The translations under genes were made by a program, and so were the position numbers. The notes beneath the pieces were generated by a model. The model did not search any database and had not been told where the DNA came from. It saw only the letters and a list, made by a program, of their open reading frames with translations. Shown piece after piece: positions 8,804 through 17,271 of a stretch of DNA of 64,000 nucleotides (its first letter is position 1; each line of letters starts with the position of its first letter). This DNA comes from a bacterium (GTDB lineage: Bacteria > Sysuimicrobiota > Sysuimicrobiia > Sysuimicrobiales > Segetimicrobiaceae). The DNA is taken from contig DATGHU010000006.1 in NCBI GenBank assembly GCA_035307765.1, positions 124,001 to 188,000 on the forward strand, written 5' to 3'.

Positions 8804-9432
8804 AGACGAGCCTCCCCTGTCCTCCGCAGATCCGCGTGCATACGCAGATGCGGCGGGGCGGCGGCGATCTCCTCCGCGCGCGGCGTGAGGTCGACTCCTC
8901 CACGCGGTGCGGAGCCGATCAAAAGCAATCGCTAATGTACACTCGCATCTGTCTGCCGGACCAGGATGGCGCCCGGCGCTGCGCGAACACGCATATGAGC
9001 CAGACTCGATGCGGCGCCAGGTTCATCGATGGCCTGGGGTGGTTCGCCGGCGCCGAGGTCGTCGTGTCTGCTCTCGTTCATTCCGGGAGTGCGGAGGACG
9101 GTTGGTGCCACACCCGAGGGTCGACAGCGTCGCTCATGCGTGCATCTGCGGCCGGGCGCTCCCTGCCGGTCCTCATCGGCTGCAGATCCGGGGGGCCACC
9201 GGCCTAACAGTCCGCCCGCTGCGGTGGGCGGACGAGCACCCGGCCAACTCCCACGCCGCCAACGGTGAGGGTGCCCCGGTAGCTGAGCGCGATCCCTCCC
9301 AAGCTGAAGCGCGGGAGTTCCAATGGGCCTTGGACGGCCGACGAAACTGCCCGCCGGGCGGGACGGATTCGGTGCGGTGCAGGTAACCGCTGCCGGCGTC
9401 CAGTGCCTTAGGCCAAGCCGCGCGGCGCGACC
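8804..9432. other. Divergent intergenic region, no confident gene
   Basis: About 630 bases between the divergent ThDP enzyme and 2-hydroxyacid dehydrogenase genes. No complete gene is supported. On the minus strand, 9380 down to a TAG at 9204 reads as a protein-like tail (LPRFSLGGIALSYRGTLTV, then GRVLVRPPQ) and may be a remnant. An 8-base inverted repeat, GTCCGCCC at 9210-9217 and GGGCGGAC at 9226-9233, lies inside that tail. Promoters for both flanking genes must lie here, but I could not place them. Confidence 0.4.
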
Positions 9433-10425
9433 GTGACCGGGAGGGCGGTGGTGGCCGCGGTAGATGTCCTGCCCGCTCGTTCGCGGGAGGTCGTGAACGC
9501 GCGGTTCGCGGACCGCTTCGAGGTGGTGCACGCGGACCGCGGAGACGTCGGGTGTCGGGTGGAGATCGCGCGCAGTGCGGACGTGATCCTGGCGGGGTGG
9601 ACGGCGGTCGAAGCCGCGGTGATCGAGACCGCCTCGCGCTGCCGGGTGATTCAGAAACTCGGCGTCGGTGTCGACAAGATCGACGTCGCGGCGGCCCAGC
9701 GCCGGGGAATCCCCGTGCTGTGCGCGGCGGGCATCAACGCTGACGCCGTCGCCGAGATGACGGTGCTCCTGATCCTGGCGGTCGTCCGGCGGCTGCGGTG
9801 GGCGGCGGAGGAACTGCGGGCGGGGCGCTTTCAAAAGGAGGCGCTGCGGGTCAGCACCTTTCAGCTGACGGGCCGGACGGCCGGCCTCGTCGGGGCCGGT
9901 CACATCGGCCGCGCCGTTGCCAGGCGGCTCGCCCCGTTCGGCGTCCGAGTGGTCTACTACGATATCCGCCGGCTGCCCTCGGAGATCGAGCGGGACCTCG
10001 GAGTCTCGTATCTGCCGCTGGACGAGTTGGTGGCCACCAGCGACATCGTTTCCCTCCATCTGCCCAGCACCCCCGAGACCCGCGGCATGTTCGACGCCGA
10101 CCGATTTGCAAAGATGAAGCCCGGCGCCATCTTCATCAACACCGCCCGCGGGGCCCTGGTTGACGAGCACGCGCTGATCGACGCTGTCCGGCGGGGGATC
10201 GTGCTCGGCGCGGGACTCGATGTGACGGCGGAAGAGCCCCTGCCTCCGACGTCGCCCCTCCTGCGGCTGGAGAACGTGCTGGTGACCCCCCACATGGCCG
10301 GGGTCGTCGCCGACAATTTTCCGCGGGTGATCGAGCACGCCTACCGCAACGTAACGGCAGTGCTCAGCGGCGCGGCGGTGCCGGACGAAGATATTGTCTT
10401 CTGGCCGCCGGCGCCCACGCGCTGA
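9433..10425 (+). CDS. D-isomer-specific 2-hydroxyacid dehydrogenase, NAD(P)-dependent
   Basis: Interconverts a 2-oxoacid and a D-2-hydroxyacid, or acts as a phosphoglycerate-dehydrogenase-like enzyme lacking the ACT domain. The cofactor motif is GLVGAGHIGRAVARRLAPFG. The catalytic Arg, Glu and His are in INTARGALVDEHAL, DVTAEEPLPP and VTPHMAGVV. At 330 residues it has the two-domain length without a C-terminal regulatory domain. Start GTG at 9433 has only a weak ribosome site; internal GTG codons a few residues downstream are alternatives. The next gene, an amidohydrolase, starts 12 bases after the stop, so both are co-transcribed. Confidence 0.92.
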   Translation: MTGRAVVAAVDVLPARSREVVNARFADRFEVVHADRGDVGCRVEIARSADVILAGWTAVEAAVIETASRCRVIQKLGVGVDKIDVAAAQRRGIPVLCAAGINADAVAEMTVLLILAVVRRLRWAAEELRAGRFQKEALRVSTFQLTGRTAGLVGAGHIGRAVARRLAPFGVRVVYYDIRRLPSEIERDLGVSYLPLDELVATSDIVSLHLPSTPETRGMFDADRFAKMKPGAIFINTARGALVDEHALIDAVRRGIVLGAGLDVTAEEPLPPTSPLLRLENVLVTPHMAGVVADNFPRVIEHAYRNVTAVLSGAAVPDEDIVFWPPAPTR

Positions 10426-10437
10426 GGGACGGACGGC

Positions 10438-11346
10438 ATGACCGCGGCGCGCGACACGGTGCTCGGCGTAGCGCAGACCCCCCCGACGTTCGACGTGCCG
10501 CGCAACGCCTGCGATTGCCATGTCCACGTTTTCGCTCCGCCGGATCAATTCCCGTTCTCCGCCGGCCGGGTCTATACGCCCGGTGTGGCGTCGGTGGACG
10601 ACCTCCGGTCGCTGCAGCGCGTCCTCTACCTCGACCGCGTCGTCATCACCCAGGCGAGCCCGTACGGGGTGGACAATTCCTGCCTGCTCGATGCCCTCCG
10701 CCGGCTGCACCCACGCGCGCGGGGCGTCGCGGGCGTCAGCAGCGCGACGGCGGAGGCTGCGCTCGAAGCGATGCAGGAGGCCGGCGTGCGCGGGGTCCGC
10801 GTGAACCTCGAATCGCACGGGCAGCGTGATCCTGCCGCTGCGCGCGATCTCATGCTCGGGGCGGCGTCGCGCGTGGCCGCCATGGGCTGGCACGTCCAGA
10901 TCTATGCCACCCTCTCGGTCATCGCCGCCCTGCACGACACGATCCTGTCGCTGCCGACCCGAGTGGTCGTCGACCATTTCGGGCTGGCCCAGGCGGCATC
11001 CGGCCCCGCCCAGCCCGGATTCGACACCCTCCTCTCCCTCCTCCGGGGCGGCAGGATCTATGTCAAGCTGTCCGCCGCGTACCGGATCTCCACCCAGGAC
11101 GACTACGACGATGCGGCGGTGATGGCGCGAGCGTTGATCGATGCGAACCCGGACCGCATCCTCTGGGGGACCGATTGGCCGCATCCCGGCGGGATCAGCG
11201 GGGAGAAGCGGGATCCCGGGCGGATTGAGCCGTTCCGGCCTGAAGACGACGGGCGTGCCCTGAACCGCCTGAGGCGGTGGGTGCCTGACCCTGCGCAGCT
11301 GCGCAAGATCCTAGTCGAGAATCCCGCCCAGCTGTACGGCTTCTGA
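10438..11346 (+). CDS. Amidohydrolase-2 family TIM-barrel hydrolase (LigI-like)
   Basis: Member of the PF04909 family, which includes 2-pyrone-4,6-dicarboxylate hydrolase (LigI), lactonases and non-oxidative decarboxylases. The N-terminal DCHVHVFAP motif supplies the HxH pair; YGVDNSCLLDALRR follows. LWGTDWPHPG near residue 240 supplies the catalytic aspartate, and the C-terminal LVENPAQLYGF is typical of the family. The protein is 302 residues, close to LigI. It likely opens a lactone or related ring produced upstream. The partner dehydrogenase immediately upstream suggests one short catabolic unit. Confidence 0.85.
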   Translation: MTAARDTVLGVAQTPPTFDVPRNACDCHVHVFAPPDQFPFSAGRVYTPGVASVDDLRSLQRVLYLDRVVITQASPYGVDNSCLLDALRRLHPRARGVAGVSSATAEAALEAMQEAGVRGVRVNLESHGQRDPAAARDLMLGAASRVAAMGWHVQIYATLSVIAALHDTILSLPTRVVVDHFGLAQAASGPAQPGFDTLLSLLRGGRIYVKLSAAYRISTQDDYDDAAVMARALIDANPDRILWGTDWPHPGGISGEKRDPGRIEPFRPEDDGRALNRLRRWVPDPAQLRKILVENPAQLYGF

Positions 11347-11440
11347 GCCGGAGTCAGGAGCGAATCGAAGCGGGAGTCCGCCTGGTTGCTCGCGCGCCGC
11401 CATCCATGGCGCTTCGAGGTCCTTGCGCGAAATGTGGAAC

Positions 11441-11473
11441 GGCCGTCGGGATCAGTTCGAGATCCCGACGGCC
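11441..11473 (-). terminator. 13-bp perfect hairpin between convergent genes, probable terminator
   Basis: Left arm GGCCGTCGGGATC (11441-11453) pairs fully with GATCCCGACGGCC (11461-11473) around a 7-base loop. It sits between the plus-strand LigI-like gene and the minus-strand secreted-protein gene, 22 bases past the latter's stop. Only a short T-containing stretch follows on the minus strand, so it is not a textbook intrinsic terminator. Confidence 0.55.
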
Positions 11474-11495
11474 GGAGAGTCGAGCGCGGCGATCC

Positions 11496-11867
11496 CTATG
11501 GCGTGTCGTGCCCGTACCCTTGTCCTGACCCCCACGATTGCGACGGCCACCCGCGATCTCGGTTGAAATGGTCAAACTGCCGAGTTGTCGAGCACGAGAA
11601 ATCCTGCCGGCTTTGGTTGTTTCCCCATCCTCGTTGGGGGAAGCGAGTGGTGCATGGTGCCATCGAGCGTCCATCCCGGCCATTCGCGTCGTAGCGGTTG
11701 AACTGAAACCGGTCAGCGGAGGCCGTCGGTTGAGAAGTGGCGTAGAGTGCGGGCCGGGTGGGCACCGCGGCCTGCGCGGGTACGATCTGGAACGCCAGGC
11801 CAACCAGGGCCGCGGCGAACATGCTCACAATGGGTTTCATCCTCACAACGAGCCGTTGGATTCGCAT
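11496..11867 (-). CDS. Small secreted protein of unknown function
   Basis: A 123-residue protein with a clear Sec signal peptide: a basic N-terminus with MRIQRLVVRMK, a hydrophobic core (MFAAALVGLAFQIV) and an Ala-Gln-Ala cleavage site. The mature part of about 90 residues is rich in Arg, Asn, Gln, Ser and Gly, contains two cysteines and ends in a Gly/Gln/Trp-rich tail (QSWGSGQGYGHD). GGGAGG lies 7 bases before the ATG at 11867, which favours that start over the internal ATG at 11840. I recognise no domain. It is likely an extracytoplasmic small protein; the strong ribosome site and signal peptide argue that it is real. Confidence 0.65.
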   Translation of the reverse strand: MRIQRLVVRMKPIVSMFAAALVGLAFQIVPAQAAVPTRPALYATSQPTASADRFQFNRYDANGRDGRSMAPCTTRFPQRGWGNNQSRQDFSCSTTRQFDHFNRDRGWPSQSWGSGQGYGHDTP

Positions 11868-12155
11868 CGTCTTCCTCCCTTCAAGATGTGATGTGCTTCG
11901 GCTTCACCTTCAGCCTAGCTGGGGCCGTCGAAGATTTCGTGAATGTGTGGTGAAACATCGATGAATATATCAGATTCTCCCAGCTCCGTGGAGTCGTCAT
12001 TCGCCCGCGCGCGGTCGCCCCACCGCCGGAGGAGTCACGGTGAACGTCAAGCACCGGGCATCTGGGGCGTCGGCGGGCACGGGGCACAGGATCGATCGCA
12101 CCTCCCGCCGAAGGTCGCCCGAAGCGAGGCGGCCAGTTTTCCGAGGAGGCGGACC

Positions 12156-13013
12156 ATGATCGCAACGCTTGCCTTCGGGCGGACCGGGCACAAGAGCACG
12201 CGGACGATCTTCGGTGCGGCGGCGCTGGCGCGGGTTACCCAAGACGAAGCCGACAAAACGCTCGACCTGCTCCTCCGCCATGGGGTCAATCACATCGACG
12301 TCGCCGCGAGTTACGGCGACGCTGAGCTGCGGCTCGCCCCCTGGCTGAAAATGCACCGCGATCGATTCTTCCTCGCCACGAAGACGAGAGAGCGCACGTA
12401 CGATGAGGCGAAGCGCCAGATCCACCTTTCGCTCGAGCGCCTGGGTGTGGAGCGGGTCGATCTCATCCAGCTTCATAACCTCGCCGACCCGGTCGAGTGG
12501 GACACCGCGCTCAGCCCGCGCGGTGCCCTCGACGCCTGCGTCGAGGCGCGCGAACAGGGCTTGGTGCGGTACATCGGGGTCACCGGGCACGGCACGCAAA
12601 TCGCTGCGACGCATCTCCGCAGTCTCGAGCGCTTCGATTTCGACTCGGTGTTGTTGCCGTACACCTACGCGATGATGCAGGACCCTCATTACGCCGCGAT
12701 GTTCGAGCGCGTCGTGGCCACGTGCCGTGGGCGGAAGGTGGCGGTGCAGACGATCAAGGCGATCGCACGTCGTCCTTGGTGGGGTCGCGAGCACACGCGG
12801 GCCACCTGGTACCAGCCACTCGAGGAGCAGCGCGACATTGATTTGGCCGTGCACTGGGTATTGTCGCGTCCTGGCATTTTCCTGAACACCGTCGGCGACA
12901 CCGCGCTTCTGCCGAAAGTGCTCGACGCCGCCAGTCGGTTCACGTCGGCTCCGGACGAGGCGGCACTGCGCGAGGCGACCGCGCGGCTCGAGATGCTTCC
13001 GCTGTTTGCCTAA
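12156..13013 (+). CDS. Aldo/keto reductase
   Basis: NAD(P)H-dependent carbonyl reductase of the AKR (alpha/beta)8 family, 285 residues. The catalytic tetrad is visible: Asp48 in [12 protein letters not shown], Tyr53 in the same segment, Lys76 in FLATKTRER and His107 in [18 protein letters not shown] and a C-terminal ILNTVGDT-like segment ([16 protein letters not shown]) complete the fold. The ATG at 12156 has GAGGAGG 6 bases upstream; a longer in-frame form beginning near 11943 would read through the divergent promoter region and is not supported. It is convergent with the Rossmann-fold gene downstream. Its substrate is unknown. Confidence 0.9.
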   Translation: MIATLAFGRTGHKSTRTIFGAAALARVTQDEADKTLDLLLRHGVNHIDVAASYGDAELRLAPWLKMHRDRFFLATKTRERTYDEAKRQIHLSLERLGVERVDLIQLHNLADPVEWDTALSPRGALDACVEAREQGLVRYIGVTGHGTQIAATHLRSLERFDFDSVLLPYTYAMMQDPHYAAMFERVVATCRGRKVAVQTIKAIARRPWWGREHTRATWYQPLEEQRDIDLAVHWVLSRPGIFLNTVGDTALLPKVLDAASRFTSAPDEAALREATARLEMLPLFA

Positions 13014-13062
13014 CGGCGCCCCGAACGTAGCGCCATCGTTTGAATTGGAAATAGATGAGACG

Positions 13063-13087
13063 GGAGCGCTTCACCCGTCGGCGCTCC
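13063..13087. terminator. 7-bp inverted repeat between convergent genes
   Basis: GGAGCGC (13063-13069) and GCGCTCC (13081-13087) pair around an 11-base loop, 50 bases past the aldo/keto reductase stop. There is no T-tract. It is weaker than other hairpins in the window, and its role as a terminator is only suggested by position. Confidence 0.3.
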
Positions 13088-13270
13088 ACGGTGATCACCC
13101 AGCCGCCGGGGAAGGTGGCCCGAGGTCCCCCCTGGCCGCGTGCCGTGGAGCACCTCCAGCGCGGTGGGTGACCTTGGTGGAATATCTTCACCGATCCCCC
13201 TCGCGCTGCACTAATCTCCTACTGAAGGACCTCGTAGGATCTGGCACGGTGCCCGGCCTCGCTTACTCCG

Positions 13271-14401
13271 TCAGGCCTTGTGTGCTGCCAATGTCCCGAG
13301 GCGTGCACGGAGTTCGTCGGCGCGCGCCTCACTTTCGTCCGGGCGGAGCACTGAACAATCATATCCGAGCACATCGCGCATCGCCTCGTAGGCCGTTCTC
13401 GTGAACACCACGCTCCCGTCGGCCCGAATTGATTCGATGCCGTCCCCCCGCTGTGTCCGTTCCATCATGGCGCGCGCCTGCTGGACCGAAACGCCAGGGG
13501 GAAGGACCACCCTGGCGCCGGACCGGGCGAGGCGGACATCGTACCCTCCCGCCAACCCCGCCGGCCCGGGCGCGTGGCTCAGGCCGCCACTGTCCCTGAG
13601 CAGGTGTCGCACCTTTTCCACCGCCGAGGCCGCCGTGCGTGCCATGATCGCTCGACCGCGCGGCAGTGCCCGTCCCGCCTCGGTCAGTAAGGACTCGGCC
13701 CCCAACTCACCCGTCACATCCGCGCCGCCGACCATTACCCGCAGCCAGTAGGGGTGGTCCGCCAGCGATTCCTTCTGCTCCAGCTCCATCCAAAAGTACA
13801 CCACGTGGAAATGATGTGCCAGCAGGTACACCGCGACGTCCCGCACCGGCACGTGCAGTCGCCGGGCCGCCGCCCAGCGGATCCCCGCTCGGAGAAGATC
13901 AGAATTGCCTGCCCCGCAGGTAGGGGTCAGGCCCAGCCCTGCCAGCACAGGATTGACCGCGTCGGGGAAGGCCACGTTGACGACAGCGGGGGCCAGTCCG
14001 GACATCTCCAGGGCCTGCATGAGTTTGAGGGCCAGGGTCAGGTGCATCGGCAACCATGGCCCGAAACGCGCTTGTTCCTCAAGCCGTCGCCACAGCGGCT
14101 GCGGCAGCTGCGTAATCACCCACCACGATTGCAGCGTCGCCGTGTTGACGATCACATCGGGTTCGATTCGCGCCAGCACGGTCGCCAGGGCATCTGAATT
14201 ACGCATATCCACCGCGATGGGGTCGATGGGGGTGCTGTCGTCGCCGTATGATGATACCGCCGCGGCATCGGCCGCCTCCGCGGTTAGCCTGGTCTCGTCC
14301 ACGTCCAGGGCGTAAAGGCGCGTGACTTCACGCGCTTGAGCCAGGTTTCGGAGGACGGTGCCGCCCAAGTCACCGATGCCCATCACAGCCACCTTGCCCA
14401 T
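13271..14401 (-). CDS. Rossmann-fold NAD(P)-binding protein, saccharopine-dehydrogenase-like
   Basis: A 376-residue protein opening with a dinucleotide-binding motif (VAVMGIGDLGGTVLRNLA) and then TRLYALDVDETRLTAEA, as in saccharopine or homospermidine dehydrogenase relatives. The middle has EPDVIVNTATLQSWW, the pattern for a Rossmann-associated substrate pocket. The C-terminal half is not a domain I can name. The ATG at 14401 follows a G-rich ribosome site; the frame stays open upstream but that extension lies antisense to the transporter gene and is not coding. Convergent with the aldo/keto reductase and divergent from the ABC importer. The reaction is unknown. Confidence 0.68.
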   Translation of the reverse strand: MGKVAVMGIGDLGGTVLRNLAQAREVTRLYALDVDETRLTAEAADAAAVSSYGDDSTPIDPIAVDMRNSDALATVLARIEPDVIVNTATLQSWWVITQLPQPLWRRLEEQARFGPWLPMHLTLALKLMQALEMSGLAPAVVNVAFPDAVNPVLAGLGLTPTCGAGNSDLLRAGIRWAAARRLHVPVRDVAVYLLAHHFHVVYFWMELEQKESLADHPYWLRVMVGGADVTGELGAESLLTEAGRALPRGRAIMARTAASAVEKVRHLLRDSGGLSHAPGPAGLAGGYDVRLARSGARVVLPPGVSVQQARAMMERTQRGDGIESIRADGSVVFTRTAYEAMRDVLGYDCSVLRPDESEARADELRARLGTLAAHKA

Positions 14402-14629
14402 TGCTAACCCCCGCACCCGCTTCATTGATCGGGACCGTGCGCTCATCGTCACCCCGCAAGCGAAGCCCCGGAGATCACGTTCGCCCGGCCGATTATTCCT
14501 CCTTTGCCCTGGAAGGAGGCGGTGGAAGAAATGCGGAAGGCCAACCAGGCGTCTTCGGTAAGTCCCGGGACGCGGGTGCGCCCCCGGGGGGCGCCAGATT
14601 CCGCCTTTCGCGAGCGGGAGGAGAAACCG

Positions 14630-15607
14630 ATGTTGCATCGCCGTGCAATGCTCCTCGCCCTTTCGGTTCTCCTGGCCGGCTGGCTGATCGGGTCCGGACA
14701 CGCGTGGGCGGCGGGTGCCGCTCCGCCGACGGTGACGATCGCCTACCAGCCCGGGATTGGCTACGCCACCCTGCTGATCATCAAGGCGCAGCGCACCCTT
14801 GAGAAGCAGTTCACCGGGACGTCGTTTGAATGGAAGCTGCTGGCCAACGGCGCGGCGATCCGCGATGGCCTGATCGCGGGACAAATTCAGTTCGGCTCCG
14901 GGGGCGTCGGACCGTTTCTGATCGGGTGGGACCGGGGCGCCGGCCTCCGACTGATTGCGGCGATGAACGAGATGAACCTCTGGCTCGTGACGATGGATCC
15001 GCACGTCAAGACCCTCAGGGATATCACCCCCGCGATGAAAATCGGCATGCCCGGTCCGGACTCGATTCAGGCGATCGTGCTCCGCAGGGGTGCCCAAATG
15101 GAGCTCGGCAATCCCCACGCCTTCGACAACGCAATCGTCGCAATCGAGCATCCGGTGGGAGAGCAGGCGCTGCTGCACGGGCAGCTTGCGGCGCACCTCG
15201 CCTCGCCGCCGTTCGAGTTCGACGAGGTGGCGGCGGGCGGGCACATCATTCTGCAGAGCTACGATCTGTTTGGCCCCAGCACGTTCAACAGCGTGTTCAC
15301 GACGGACGCCCTCTATCGCACCTACCCGATGCTGGGGGAGGCGATGTACCGCGACCTGTCTGCGGCGACCGCATTCGTCAACGCGCACCCGGATGAGGCC
15401 GCGGCGATCCTCTCGCAGGACGCCGGCGGAAAGCCGACGGCCGCGCAGTTCCTCGCATGGATCACGCACCAGGGCGTCGCCTACACTACGGCCCCTCACG
15501 GATTCTTGAAGTACGCTCAGTTCATGCACGAAATCGGGCTGCTGTCGAAGGTGCCGACCTCGATGTGCGAGATTGAGCTCGCGCCGCTCCACTGCCTCGG
15601 CAGCTAG
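14630..15607 (+). CDS. ABC transporter solute-binding protein, sulfonate/nitrate/taurine (SsuA/NMT1) type
   Basis: Binding protein of 325 residues with a Sec signal peptide (MLHRRAMLLALSVLLAGWLI, cleavage after AWA). The mature protein opens VTIAYQPGIGYATLLIIKAQ, the NMT1/SsuA hallmark, and continues with AIRDGLIAGQIQFGSGGVGP. No lipobox cysteine follows the signal, so it is soluble in the periplasm or held by its partners. GGGAGGAG (14616-14623) precedes the ATG at 14630. It heads the operon 14630-22037, followed by its ATPase and permease. The ligand class (sulfonate, taurine, nitrate, pyrimidine precursor or aromatic acid) cannot be set from sequence; the fumarase/SDH context hints at a carboxylated substrate. 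Confidence 0.85.
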   Translation: MLHRRAMLLALSVLLAGWLIGSGHAWAAGAAPPTVTIAYQPGIGYATLLIIKAQRTLEKQFTGTSFEWKLLANGAAIRDGLIAGQIQFGSGGVGPFLIGWDRGAGLRLIAAMNEMNLWLVTMDPHVKTLRDITPAMKIGMPGPDSIQAIVLRRGAQMELGNPHAFDNAIVAIEHPVGEQALLHGQLAAHLASPPFEFDEVAAGGHIILQSYDLFGPSTFNSVFTTDALYRTYPMLGEAMYRDLSAATAFVNAHPDEAAAILSQDAGGKPTAAQFLAWITHQGVAYTTAPHGFLKYAQFMHEIGLLSKVPTSMCEIELAPLHCLGS

Positions 15608-15630
15608 CCTCGGGGCGGTGGAGAGAGCGA

Positions 15631-16431
15631 ATGCCGGACAGGTCGTCGGTGCCGCTGGTGACGGCGCGCGACGTGACGCTCAAGTACGGAACGTTCTGCG
15701 CGGTCGATCGAGCGAGCTTTACGGTGCATCGCGGCGAGAAGTTCGTGATCATCGGTCCCTCGGGGTGCGGCAAAACCACGCTCTTGAAGGCGATCGCGGG
15801 GTTCATCCGGCCGGCGGACGGCAGCATTCTGGTGAACGGCGTTCCGATCGCCGCCCCCGGTCCGGATCGGGCGGTGGTCTTCCAGGATTTCGAGCAGCTC
15901 TTTGCGTGGCACACGGTCCTCGGCAACGTCACCTATGCGCTCGCCGCGGCGAAGGGCGTGCGGGGGGCGGAGGGCCGCGAACGCACCCGGCAGATGCTCG
16001 AGTTGGTCGGCATCGCCCACGCCGCGGACCGGTACCCGCACCAGCTCTCCGGTGGGATGAAGCAGCGCGCCGCGATCGCCCGCGCGCTTGCCCTGGAGCC
16101 CCAGATCCTGTTGATGGACGAGCCGTTCGGCGCCCTCGATGAAATCACCCGAAGCCACCTCCAGGTGGAGCTCAACGAGATCTGGCGGCGGACCGGGGTG
16201 ACGATCATTCTGGTGACCCACTCCATCTCCGAGGCGGTCTTCCTGGGGCACCGCGTGCTGGTGATGTCCGAGCACAGCGGGCGGGTGCGCGAGATCGTGG
16301 ATACCGGGGCCGCAGAAGAGTGGGGCAGCGAGGCGTTCCGGGAGATTTCGGATCACCTTCGCACGCTGCTGATCGCGCCGGAGGGGGCCGCGCCCCGGGT
16401 GTCCGCGAGGGTGGGGCGGGAGACCCCGTGA
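15631..16431 (+). CDS. ABC transporter ATP-binding protein, SsuB/TauB type
   Basis: ATPase of 266 residues powering the sulfonate/nitrate-type importer. Motifs in order: Walker A GPSGCGKTT, Q-loop in VVFQDFEQLFAW, signature LSGGMKQRAAIARAL, Walker B ILLMDEPFGALDE, and the H-loop VTHSISEAVFLG. All catalytic residues are present. Its stop overlaps the permease start as GTGA, and it begins 24 bases after the binding-protein gene, so all three are one unit. It lacks the C-terminal regulatory extension seen in PotA-like ATPases. Confidence 0.92.
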   Translation: MPDRSSVPLVTARDVTLKYGTFCAVDRASFTVHRGEKFVIIGPSGCGKTTLLKAIAGFIRPADGSILVNGVPIAAPGPDRAVVFQDFEQLFAWHTVLGNVTYALAAAKGVRGAEGRERTRQMLELVGIAHAADRYPHQLSGGMKQRAAIARALALEPQILLMDEPFGALDEITRSHLQVELNEIWRRTGVTIILVTHSISEAVFLGHRVLVMSEHSGRVREIVDTGAAEEWGSEAFREISDHLRTLLIAPEGAAPRVSARVGRETP

Positions 16432-17252
16432 GGGCGCAGTCCGAGTGGGCGGGGGCGCGCGGAGCCTTCGAGTGGAGGCGTGCGCCGGCGCTGGTCCGGT
16501 ACGCGGTGATCATCGGCCTGCTCTTGGTCGGGTGGCAGCTGTACGTTTGGGGCGCCCACGTTTCCCCGCTGCTGGTCTCGTCGCCGGTTGACGTCGGCCG
16601 GGCGCTCCTGGCCGACGTCCTGAACCGCAAGATCCCCGATGCCACCGCGGCCACGCTCGGTAACCTGATCGTCGGCATCGCGATCGGGGGCCTCGCCGGG
16701 TTTGGGCTGGCCTCGGTCGCCGTGTTCTCGGCGGTCGGTTACGACGTACTGTCGGTGCTGATCGCCGTCATGAACCCCTTGCCCTCCATCGCCATCCTGC
16801 CGCTGGCGATGATCTGGTTCGGGATCACGCCGAAGTCCATCGTGCTCGTCGTCGCGCTCGCCACCGTCTGGCCGGTGGCGATCAACACGGACGCCGGATT
16901 CCGCTCGATCAGCCCGACCACGCAGATGGTGGCCCGCAATCTGGGCCTGTCCCACCTCCGCATGGTCGTGGGGGTGCTGCTGCCGGCGGCGCTGCCGTTC
17001 ATCCTGGCCGGCCTGAAGGCGGCGTGGGCGTTCGGTTGGCGGACCGTCGTCGCCGCGGAGCTCGTCTTCGGCGTCGCCGGCTCAACCGGCGGCCTCGGCT
17101 GGTACATCAACAACGCCCGGTACTACCTACTCGTGCCGGACATCTTTGCTGGCCTGATCGTTATCTCGATCCTCGGGATCGCCGTGGATCTTGTCTTCGG
17201 GGTGATCGAACAGCGGACTGTGGTCCGCTGGGGCATGAAGACGGCAAAATGA
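16428..17252 (+). CDS. ABC transporter permease, SsuC/TauC type
   Basis: Inner-membrane permease of about 274 residues in the BPD_transp_1 family. The first membrane span is ALVRYAVIIGLLLVGWQLYV; about six spans follow. The EAA-type cytoplasmic loop that docks the ATPase lies in TTQMVARNLGLSHLRMVVGV. A GTG at 16428 overlaps the ATPase stop and follows a G-rich ribosome site; the longer upstream frame is inside the ATPase gene and is not needed. It is followed 20 bases later by the fumarase alpha gene with no terminator, so transport and fumarase/SDH genes are probably on one transcript. Confidence 0.9.
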   Translation: MRAQSEWAGARGAFEWRRAPALVRYAVIIGLLLVGWQLYVWGAHVSPLLVSSPVDVGRALLADVLNRKIPDATAATLGNLIVGIAIGGLAGFGLASVAVFSAVGYDVLSVLIAVMNPLPSIAILPLAMIWFGITPKSIVLVVALATVWPVAINTDAGFRSISPTTQMVARNLGLSHLRMVVGVLLPAALPFILAGLKAAWAFGWRTVVAAELVFGVAGSTGGLGWYINNARYYLLVPDIFAGLIVISILGIAVDLVFGVIEQRTVVRWGMKTAK

Positions 17253-17271
17253 AGCGCCCGGGGGGCGGAGC

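Noticed and set aside
8932-11184. Very long open minus-strand frame (about 750 codons)
   Set aside because: It is antisense to the 2-hydroxyacid dehydrogenase and amidohydrolase genes, whose catalytic motifs are intact; the product is Arg/Asp/His-rich low-complexity text typical of GC-rich antisense frames.
14402-15592. Upstream extension of the minus-strand Rossmann gene
   Set aside because: The extension is antisense to the sulfonate-type binding protein. The Rossmann motif starts right after the ATG at 14401, so the real gene begins there.
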